From the NCBI GenBank assembly GCA_039519185.1, contig CM076847.1, positions 82,063,100-82,127,099 on the forward strand: a stretch of 64,000 nucleotides of DNA, written 5' to 3'. Below the pieces are notes generated by a model, which saw nothing but the letters and a program-made list of their open reading frames with translations, was not told the origin of the DNA and made no database searches. This DNA comes from Astragalus membranaceus. Its lineage: Eukaryota > Streptophyta > Magnoliopsida > Fabales > Fabaceae. The position numbers were made by a program, and so were the translations under genes. Each line of letters starts with the position of its first letter. Position 1 is the first letter of the stretch. Of the stretch, positions 36,221 to 46,925 are shown piece by piece.

Positions 36221-37722
36221 TGTTGCGCTCGTGTATTTTATAGTCGCAATATCAGTGCAAGTATACACGTCGTACAAGTAATAAAGTGGATAAAAAGTAA
36301 GAGATCGTTCCCACGAGGATTGATTTACTTTCAAGGTTCAAGTCTTTAAAACACAAGTGAAACAAGTAATAAGTCGGCACTAAAAGTTGGTATTAAGACT
36401 AAGAACGTAGATAAAACAAGTAAATAAGGAGTGGTTGTGAATATGGAAGAGTATGAGTTGGATTGCTGCATGCAAGTAAATCTCCTCTAGTTAGACGTTA
36501 TAACGTTTACACGTTAATACGTACAAATGCTATGTTGTATAGACGTTATAACGTTTGAACGCTGTTGCAAAAGAGCTATGCTTTTCAGTCACAAAACGTC
36601 AGAGCTTCAAGTACTAGAATTCCTATGTCTAGGTTCTAAGTAGGCCTACTCCTGTATTTTAAGTACCCACAGCAATGTCCTATGAACTATTATCCATTCT
36701 ATGTCTAGACTTAGATAAAAATGCCTAAATGTCTTTAGTGCACCTTTTCATTCACATAAATCTTTGAGTTCTTTTCATAGACCATTTCTGTACCTATGAA
36801 TCTACTTATTTTAAGTGGCCAGTTCAAAACAAGTTTGGAAATATTAACATGCAAAGATTTAAAACGCATAAACATCATTACTTCATAGCATTAGACTAAA
36901 GGTTCATTACATGCAAAACAACAACCCAACTACAAATGTTTAGCTCATGCTGAGCGTCTTTACAGAAAGAAGAGGAGTTAAAATCCAAATACCGTACATA
37001 GAGAAAAGGAGATTAAACGCAAAAGATACGCCTAAGTAGCCTTCCTTCATGCACGCTGTAGAGACGTTGCAACGTCTGAGCTTCACAGTAATGGGTGCGA
37101 ATGGAAATAAAAAAATGGAGCTTGAGGAGAGTTCGAATGAAGAAGTCTGTGTCCAAAACTTCTTTTAGAAAACTCCTCTGGAAAATGGAGGAAGGTGGAT
37201 GATGAATGGATGGACTGGTATGATGCCCCCTCCTCCCTTGTAGAGAGAGATAAGCTTTGTTTAAATAGCCAAAAAAAATAGAAGGTCACATGCTTGCTGA
37301 TGTCATTCCCCACCTTCCAAGCTTGCTTGTAAATTAATTCTGTTCTGAAATGACACTGCACTGCTACAGTGCGTCAGCCGCGTCAGCGATGAGGAGAGAG
37401 AAGATCTTCTGCACTTCTAGATCTTTGACCATCATTTCTTGTGCGCCAAAAATAAGATATTTCTTTCTTGCTCTGCTGCCCTTCTTCAGACGTGATGAGG
37501 GACGTTGCCACGCTCAGTTTATTGCACAAACACAAGAAGCATCAAAACGCTCACAAAGGCGCCAATTGGTGCCAAAATGCATAGAATTTGTAATTTAGCC
37601 CCTTTCTAACTAAAAAGCAATAAACTAACTGAAACTTAATAGAAACAACCTACTATTGCCAGAGAACTTGCATGATTTAACTTTGAATAAGTATAAATAA
37701 CTCATATAAATATGAGTTATCA
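36221..37722 (-). repeat. Athila 5' LTR, complete
   Basis: 1502 bp. In the minus direction it starts TGATAACTCATATTTATATG and ends ...GCGCAACA. It holds four palindrome copies (36494, 36542, 37063 and 37501). The start contains a short inverted repeat, ATAACTCATATAAATATGAGTTAT at 37696-37719. Confidence 0.88.
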
Positions 37723-39006
37723 GGAGTCCCTGCCTTTTCCGGCAACGTCACCTGGGGGATATGCGGTGCTGACGGCCGAAAGGGGGGGACGACCGGAGGT
37801 TTGGCGACGGGGATGTAAAATGCGAACGGAGGGAGAATGAGAACCGGTGTTTTGCGGCGGGTCACGATCTACCGTTGCTTGGTGGCGACGGTGAGGAGGG
37901 AAGACGGTGTGGGTGTTTGGTGTTGACGCGGCGGTTTGGTGGTGGTGCGTGAGGTGGGCAAACTATGAAGGGGATTTCGACGGTGGGGTCGGTTTTGCGA
38001 ACGGAGCGAAAAGGGGGTGAGTGGTGGTGGTTGACGGTGGTTCTGTTTGGTGGTTGACGGTGGGGGTTAATGGTGTTGCGGTTTATGAGGTGGGAAGGAG
38101 GGAACGAAATGATGGTGTGGGGGTTCTGTGGTGGTGCACAGTGGCTTTCCCTCTCTCTGTTTTCTGAGTTTTGTTTTCGGTTGTGTATCTGTGCCCCCCT
38201 GTGTTGTTACGCAGAAAATCCTCCCCCTTACTGTTTATTATTATTTGTATTTATCAGTGAATTTGTGTGGTGTAGGTGAGGGGTTTGAAATAAAGACAGC
38301 AACGGCTTGCTGGAGGGGTACCTGCAAAGCTGCCTGGTCTGTGCCCCAAAAGGATAGAAGACAAAGGAACCAAAAGAAATGAAACTTGGCTTGAGCCTGA
38401 AAATAGATGGACAATAACAGCTAGCAGGGTGGTGTCTGCAAAGTTGTGTTGTTGGAGCTAAAAGGGAAAACAATAAAGGGGCAAGAAGAAAGCACCATTG
38501 GAGTGATTCTTCAAATGACAGCAGTGCTGCCCCAACAGCAAGAGGCGCCTCTGCCCTCTCTTTTATTTTTATTTTACTTTTAATTTTTGTCCTTTTTTGT
38601 ATTTTATTTTTTTGTCCAGATGTGTAACAAAGTTGACTTCTTTTGGTTGTACCCTTTTTGTAACAAAGATTGATTGTAATAATAATAAGAAAACATTTAT
38701 TCCACATCTGATTTTTATTAGCATTTTTATAACAATGGTAATAAATTAAACTAATAACAATAACGATAAACATAGTTACACGACGAGATGCGAACACACG
38801 CGCGCAAAGAGAGTAACGACGCGCACACGATTAGGAATGACATGCGTATGTGGTTAGAAATAACATGTGCACGCAACAATGCAAAAACGTTAAGACTAAC
38901 GTGTGTACGCGACAAGAAACCGATTAAAGTCAAATGTCTACAAGATTATTATTATTTTAGGAAAACAAAATCACATTAATCTAACGGACAAAATTAGGGT
39001 ATGACA

Positions 39007-39020
39007 GCTGCCCCTCTTTA
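39007..39020 (-). other. D polypurine tract
   Basis: The minus strand reads AAAGAGGGGCAGC directly before the central LTR, matching the tract of element A. Confidence 0.78.
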
Positions 39021-42000
39021 TTTATATTTTACCAGGAAATATGAAGAGTTTCCAAATTTCTCAAGTAAAATAGAAATAAAGATAAAACGACACTAATTTT
39101 GTCAAGACTATGATTCCTTTTTTTTATTTTTATTTTTATAGAAATTCTTGAAAAATTGGGTTGACATAGAACAAAAGTAAATAAGGATCACCGGGGATCT
39201 GAAGGAGCACTGGGCTCTGATGGTCTAATTCGCAGTCGTTGCTTGGCGCATTGATTGGAGTTAAACTGAAGGACCGACGAGGTCTGAAGGGCATGCCTAA
39301 GCCTGATGGACCAATGGGTCTGATGGAGCGCAAACTAGCAACGGTACTAGTAAAACGGTCTGCTTGGGGGGTGGCCTTTTCGAGCGGCCATGGGTAGCAA
39401 GGCCAGGTCATTGACCTGATTTGCTCACCTCGAAGGACGTCCACTGTGTTTTTTAGGCGGACACAACTAGTCTGAAGGACCTGGGGTCGGATGATCCGTC
39501 GGTTGCTCGATTAACGCGACGTGTGATCTGGATTGAAGGACCATTGATGGTCTGAAGGAGCGCTTGGGCTCTGAAGGACCACTGGGGGTCAGCAAGAGTA
39601 CTGGGACTCTGGATTGTGATATGAGACCAGTGCTTGGAGCACCGGCTTTGAGGGAACAAACTATTTGGATTGACACATGGCGTACTTGCCTAAAACATAC
39701 CTAATATAGGTATGAGAAGGGAAAAACTATCTATATTTGGCATGTCTAAAAATGCAATGAATGATGTATGCGCCCAATATAGGTATGATGAATGAAACGT
39801 GGCAGATGATGGGAGTTGAAGTTGATGGAACATGGAGGTTGACAAGATATGAATGTGATTGTGCTGATTAATTTTGGTGGAATGATGAATGTAATGGAAT
39901 GAGCGATTTTTTCTCTTTTTGCTTTTTTTGCCCTTTTTTCTTATTATAATGAGTGAATGAAATGCAAAGTGCGAATGGGATGGAAATGTAATGTTTCGAT
40001 TCAAATGTCATGGTGAATAAAGGAAAACACGCGAATGCAGGGCACAATGATATGATTAGTGATGTAAAAGACTTTTTTTTGGGCAACGATGAGACCGGTA
40101 CTTGGCACATCTATCGAAGCAAACAATGTTATGCATATGACGAACGTGCAATGATTGGTATCTGGTGGGATGATGAATGAAATGGGTGTTGAACCTGATG
40201 GAATAAGAAAGTCGACAAACGGTTGTATGTGGATGCAGATGAGATATGAATGTGATTGTAATGATTGTATGCTATGGTGAATAAAAGGAAACACATGAAT
40301 GCATGGTAAATGACATGATTGGTGCAAAAATGTTATGCATGGAATGTGATGAATGTGCAATGATTGGTACCTGATGATGAATGAAATGGGGCAGACAATT
40401 GGTGTTGTAACTGACGGGATGGGAAAGTTGACACACGGTGTATGAGATGTGAATGTGATTGTAGTGATTAATTTTTGGTGTGATGATAAATGTAATGGAT
40501 GGACTTTTCTTTTTGCTTTTTCTTATTTATTTTGCTTCCTTTCTTGACGCCTGCAATGTGAACTTTGATGCAAATGCTATGGTGAATAAAAGGAAACACA
40601 TGAATGCATAGCAAATGATATGATTGGTGATGTAGAAAGCTTTTTGGCAACAATGAGACCGGCACTTGGCACGTCTATCGAAGCAAATAAGTGTTATATG
40701 TGTGCAATGTGATGAATGTGCAATGTGAAAGTAAATAGACTACAAAAGCCCGTGAATGATGGATGCTGAAGTTGATCGAAAACAGAAATTGAAAAGCCGT
40801 GTATGCGACGGTAGATGACATGCGAGTGCAGATGTGCTGCTTAGGCGCAGGTGCTATGGTAGATGCATGGTGGAATGATTTATGCTATGATTTGGTTGAC
40901 GATGCAAAAAGATTTTTTTCCTTTTTTGTAATGATGAGAAATGAGATTTTTGATGCGAGAAGCAGAGAGGTGATTCTGGAATCATCATTTATTGGAAAAA
41001 TTGGATTTGATTTGAATTCAAACTTTGGTAATCTCAAGGTTGTCATTCCCAGGCACTGATGTATAAACAGTATTTGATTGCATTTGCAAGCTCCTTCACA
41101 TTGTTCTTTCGTTATGGTGTCCCATGATGACTGAATTTTAGGTCCACCAAGTTAACCACGTGAGTTTCCAACTTCACATTATTAACTTGTGTTTTCTCTC
41201 TTTGAAGCATTGTTTAGCAAAGACGTATAGTAATGCAAGTATAGATGAATGAGTCAGTTAACTCGGGGTTCTAGAGACCCAGGGTATGGACAGATGAAGG
41301 GATAAATGACAGGTTTTTGGCCAAATTCATGAAAAGGTAGGTTCTCCCCAACTCAAGAAATGTGGGACTGCCCCAATTTAGACTACCGGTGAAGGTGAGT
41401 GAATAATTTTCCCCTGTCTATTGATGACAACAGCTAGGGGTGTAGAGGAAATAATGAATTGAGAATGCCATGACTTTGGAATGAAGGGTGGTAAGCAATA
41501 GATTTTGTCTCAACCCATGGCGTTTGCTGTTGCCCCAATCTTGACGAGAGCAAGGTTGCCCTGACTCGAGTTTGCAAAAGGCTATATATAGTATGGTGGG
41601 TTGAGAAATTGCCCCGGTGTGGTCTTATGGATGTGAATATGGCGAGGGGATGAGATGGGTGTAGGGCGAATTTCCCGATTTTAGGTGGAGTGAAGGGTGA
41701 CGGGATTGCCCCACTTTGGAATGGTATTTCAAATGATTACTTCTAGTGGGGTTGTGAAAGGTGACTGAGTTTGGGTCGTGGGTTTTTTGAATTGGTGGTA
41801 TGGATTGGATGTGGTATATGAATGGGATGGATGTCGGACATTTTCCCCAAGTTCAAGAAGCATGAAAGGTGAAAGGTATGCCCCACTTTGTGATCTTGAT
41901 GGTCCTAGTCCAAACTTTTGGCCTTTTGATGGTGACTCCCACAGACTATGATAATCCTGAGTTTTTGATACGATGAAAATTTCGCTTGGTGATCACTAAA

Positions 42001-45000
42001 CCTTGTCTTGATATCAGTGCAATTTGAATGAACATTGGAGTGCAAGCCCCTTTGATTTTTTTTTTTTAACTTTCTTTTTTTGATTTTTTTTCAGCAAATA
42101 TATTGTAAATAAATAAACTTACTTGTCATAAAATTAAACCTTTGAGAAAACGAAAGCAATCAGTCATTGATCTGCATGGTCTTTGTAATGTGGCCGGTGT
42201 TTAGAGGTTTATGAAAGAAAGGTTTATAACGTGGTCAACGGTTATGGGGTAATGTGGTCAATGGTTATGGGCTTGTGGAGCATAGGCTCCAATGGGCTCA
42301 GAGAGGTGCTTGATGGTTTATTGATACGTTGACCTTTTTAAAAGATAAGTAGCTTCAGAGAAGTGTTCGAGGCCAATGATTTGGGTTTTGTGGAAGAAAT
42401 GATAATTCGGCCTAAGGAGGTGTTTGTAGGTTTATTCGGACAAGGATATCTTGTGTTCGGTGGTATTATGTATCAACTCACAATTTCTACTGCTTTTGAT
42501 TTTTCTTTTTGAGGATTTTTTTTAATCCTCTTTTTTGAATTTCACTTTTTGTGATTTTTCTTTCTCTTTTTTTTAGTAGAGTGAGCTGATAAAAGCGACA
42601 CACCATTTTTGATGTGGAATTGATCATTGTCTAGGGTGACTGAAAGATTTTTTGATTTTTTTGCTCAAAGGGGTAGTAGAGAACCCCTTTTTTTAGGATA
42701 CGGGAAGACGACCAAACTTCATTTCAAATCCTGATTGCTTGTTTTTCTCAAGAATTAATTCAAAGACAAATTATTTATTTTTATATATCCGCTCTTTTTT
42801 TTCTCTTTATTTCTTTTATTTGCCCTAATTTTTGCTTAGGCTGCTCTCGCAAGTTTTCAACCTAACAGGCCTTTTAATTTATTTTTTGTAAAGGACTTGC
42901 ACCAAGGGAATACAATGTTGACAAGATATCTAGTGATCACAAATTTGCCCCAGCTTGGGGCCTAAAGTGTTAGCTCATGAAATTTCATCATTGGGAACAA
43001 ACCAAATGGCTAACTAGGTACTTGTGTGGAGAATATGCACTGGGTGGTCGGGGTGGGACCAGGCGTGTAAAGGGATGATGATACAATGGAAAGATGTGGA
43101 CATTAACTGACTCAGACAAGAATAAATGCACGTTGCATACAAGTTCACCATAATAATGCTTCATAGAGAGTTAACATAGTCAACGACATGATAGGAGAAA
43201 TTTTTTATAACACATTAGTTAACAAAATGGACCATTTGGATCATTTATCATGGGATTGATGAGATGCATCATTTTGCTGAAGAAATGAATGAGCTGCAAA
43301 CAGTGAATAACTTCCTTTTTTTGAAAATTAAGTGTCTGAAAACACCTTGAGTTTATAGCTAAGCTAAACTTTTTCGAGGAATAAATAATCAACCCCGCCT
43401 CATCTCTCATCAATCTTTTTTTTAAAAAAAATGTGCTCATGTTTTTTGTAGGGATGAACACATGATAATGTATATGCATGATGCAAATGCAGACGCCTAA
43501 AATGGAAATACATGAAAAATGAGATGTTCACAATTTTTGAAATCGTGTTCATGATTATTCTCTACTTTTTTCTAGAAAAAATGTGATGCACGTGATGATG
43601 AATATGTATGATGAAAACGCAAATGCGGGAAGTGCGTGAAGGGAATGATCTCCTGGAAAGATCAGCTATTCTAAACGATTTTTTTTTACTTTTTGGGGAC
43701 AATATAGCATACAGATGATGCAAATCGTTGTTTATTACTAACTGAAATATGTTTTGGATGATGAATGATTTTTTGTGTTTTTTTAATTTAGAAAATGACT
43801 CATGCATGGATGACTGATGCGTTTGAGGTGGTTTGGAATAAAGAACTTTTATTTTTCATTATTTTTTATGATGCACGAAGAAGAGTAACACGTTTGAATG
43901 AAATAATTAATGAATGTAATTTTTTTTATAATATCAAGGTGATATTATTTTCTCATTTTTGGCGTGTGGCTTATGCAAGATGAAGTAAAATAAAAAATAT
44001 GATATTTTGTTATTTTCTAGATGATGAGATGCATGTTGGTACCATGATAATGAAAACGATGACCGTATTCTATTATGAATGCATGATAATTTTTTTTATT
44101 TTCTAGTTGAAAGACTAACTATGCTCACGCAACAAGAATAATCAAGTTAAACGCACCTTGTGTCCTAATGCATGAAGGAACACATGGTGAAAAATGACGA
44201 AAATGCAGATGCGAATGCATGAAATGCGTGCATGAATGATCACTTGGAAAGGTCAGTTATTCTAAATGATTTTTGGAGACAATGCGGCACGTGACCGATG
44301 CAGAGCCTCTTTCATGTATCAGAATGAAATGCTAAATACGTATCTATGAATGATGCGAAAATGATGACGTAATTTTTGAAATGATGCATGTTGAAACGGT
44401 ATATAAACGATGTGTGGATGAAATGGCGTATGGATGATTTAATGAAACAACAGTTTTTTGGATGAGTGAAAAGGTGCGTGAATGCTATGCATTTCATGAT
44501 GTTGCAAATGATGAAATGCCTATATTATTTGATGATGGAAATGCATACTAAATGAGATATTCAATCACAATTTCTTTTTAATTGTGATCATGTTTTTTAT
44601 TCTTTTCTTTTTCGCGAAAAGAAAGAAAAATGCAATGTATGAATGAACGAATAATGTTGCCTAATGCAGATGCGAGGAATGTGAATGAATGATCGCTTGA
44701 AAAGATTGATTATCCGAAATGATTTTTCGGACGCAATGCAATATGATGATGAATAATGTAAGAAAGTGGCATTATTTTATTATTTTTCTTTTATTTTGCA
44801 TGTCAGATGACTAATGTATTTTTTATTTTTCTATGCATGAAGAGGAGTAACGAATATAGTATATTTTTGAGTATGCAAGATGATGAAAGTTGGACAACTA
44901 TGTAGCGTCTTTATTTTTTTTTTGGAGGATGATATGCATGTTAGTACCATGAGAACGAGATGTATATGAAAACAAGTTACTCGTTCTATGGTGATTTTTT

Positions 45001-46904
45001 ATTTTCTAGCAAAATATAATGCCCATGATGATAGATATGTATGAAAAATGTGAATGCATGAAGAAATAAATGTTTGATTCTAATGCAATTATTTTCGTTT
45101 TCCGAGAGGTAGTGCAACATGTATGCAGACTCTTATTTTTGATTTATTGGATAACAAATGATACAATTATAATGAAATGATTTTTTTGTTTTATTTGGGA
45201 AATGACACATGAATATGGAATTGTTGCATTTAAACTAGGATGACCACATGAGGGAAATGATGTATGAATGTTATGTTTTTTTTGAAATGTAATTCAAGAC
45301 TTTATGAATGATGTGGTACCTACACTGTGTGATCATGACTTTGAATGATTATGAATGAATGCCGGTGCCTATGATGCTATTGCCTTTTTTTGTGTGCGAG
45401 GAAACAAAATGCATGACACTCGCAGCGACTTTTTTTTAATGCGTGGAAAAGAGTAATGAACATAACCTTTATATAATATGGGGGTAATATTCTTTTGGTG
45501 TACGGATATGCAAGATGAATGCAATTTTGAAAAAAATGATACATTCGCGATGCATGATAGTGCAATAACAATGAAATGCTTATGGAAGAGTGATTTTAGT
45601 ATGAATGAATGGTGATTTTTTTTTGTGTTTTCTTTGAATAAAGTATAATGCATGAACATATGGACGTTTGTTGTACATGAGCAACAATGGAGATGAATGA
45701 AATGCGTGATGGTTTATCCTTTTTTTTATGCTTCAACTAAAATAAAAAGCTAACAAAATGCTATTGGGTGATGAATGATGCAATAATGAAGAAATTTATA
45801 ATTTTTGTTTTGACGCATGTTGAAGGACTGATGCATTTGAGATGGATAGGAATAAATGACTTTTGTCCTTGTTTTCTATGATGCATGAAGATGATGCATT
45901 TAAAATAAATTTTTTATAATAGCAATGCGATGTATGAGTATGAGAGATGATGCAACTAGGATAAAATGATGCATGTATGGAGAAATTGCGCATTTGGACT
46001 ATGATGCGTGTATGGAGAAATGATGCATGTATGGAGAAATTGTGCATTTGGACTATGATGACAATATGAGTGAAATGTTATAGAATGTCTCATGCAATTT
46101 GTAATAATGATGTTGCAAATGACAAGATGCCTACACTATTTGATGCTTTTTTTTCGATATTTATGAATTATGAATATATGATGAATGGTACGGTAGGGAA
46201 ATGGCAATGTGATGCATATGATGAAAAAAATGATCTTATTTTATGATAATTTTTTGTATGATGAATGAAAGGAATGATGTCGTCTCGTATGCATGCAAGT
46301 GAAGGAAGCAAGAAATTTTTTTTTGAGTGATTTTAATTTTGGAGAAAAACTAACCAGATTGATAGAGAGGGTAAGTATAGTGCCCCTGTGTCCTAGGTGG
46401 GTCATGTCTAAATTGGGATTTTCAACATGATCTAGGGTCACTTATGTGATCAATCTCTCAGGTGGCTCTATTCACTTCCTCACAAAGGTCTCCAGAGCTA
46501 AAATCCCCTTCATGATATGATCCATAACGATAGCGAGCTACCTGGTGTGGGATACCATGAAAGGGCGTACTCTGGTTGAGACTTTCGTGAGAGTCAGACA
46601 GATAAAATCCAGAATGACTGTCACTAATAATCTCCACTCGTCCTAGGTTATTTGCAGACCCGGGTATAGGGCCCCACTTAAAGGTGTGTGCAAAAGTGTA
46701 AGTGAGGTGTGTGATGAGAGCAAAATACCTAAACTAACCAAGCTGGAAAAGATATACAACAACAATAATAAAAGAGTCGTCTACCCTAAGGTTCAATAAT
46801 ATAAAAAATAAATAAATAAATAAAATAAGCATAAGGGCAAAAACAAAATATAAAATTAACAAATACTTACACATTTAGTTGATTAGGCTTGACTCTCTTA
46901 ATTA
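39021..46904 (-). other. D right interior, no coding domain
   Basis: 7.9 kb with no gag or pol frame. 39185-39650 holds the hairpin-like GGAGCACTGGGGCTC-type repeats, and 39900-40760 holds longer degenerate repeats around GAGACCGGCACTTGGCAC. 41200-43150 aligns, inverted, with the A interior near 16250-18150. 43200-45640 is dominated by ATGATGAATG-type words on the plus strand, so the sense strand is CAT-rich and G-poor. It has more of this material than A. The many small frames are side effects of the bias. Confidence 0.65.
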
Positions 46905-46923
46905 GTCCCCAGTGAAGTCGCCA
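46905..46923 (-). other. D primer-binding site, right copy
   Basis: Identical to the left copy (minus strand TGGCGACTTCACTGGGGAC), two bases from the LTR at 46926. It marks the 5' end of the longer D unit. Confidence 0.82.
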
Positions 46924-46925
46924 GC

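Larger units (their letters stand above)
27149..37722 (-). mobile_element. Athila-like Ty3 retrotransposon, nearly intact
   Basis: A 10.6-kb element on the minus strand in the D central LTR. Its target duplication is GGAGT (27144-27148 and 37723-37727), and the unoccupied site survives in the right-hand D LTR at about 48134-48140. The 5' LTR (36221-37722) is complete; the 3' LTR (27149-28201) lacks its inner end. The primer site is the tRNA-Asp type of the Athila/Tat group. It carries gag-pol with one stop and a third lysine-rich frame. Over the 1053 shared LTR bases I count six differences, all transitions, so the insertion is young. About 23 copies of a 14-bp palindrome are spread through it. 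Confidence 0.9.
25914..39006 (-). repeat. D central LTR, split by Athila
   Basis: The LTR runs 25914-27148, is interrupted by the Athila element, and resumes at 37728 (after the duplicated GGAGT) to 39006, about 2.5 kb in all. It serves both as the 5' LTR of the left unit and the 3' LTR of the right unit. It includes a (GA)n-rich leader near 26915-27020 and a region of GGTGGCGACGG words. The short Arg-rich and Pro-rich open frames inside (for example 27005-27277) are not supported as genes, because they cross the insertion point differently in the intact copy. Confidence 0.85.

Noticed and set aside
38228..38797. 189-codon minus frame, also at 48670-49143
   Set aside because: Both lie in D LTR copies. 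The frames differ in length through small indels and have no domain.
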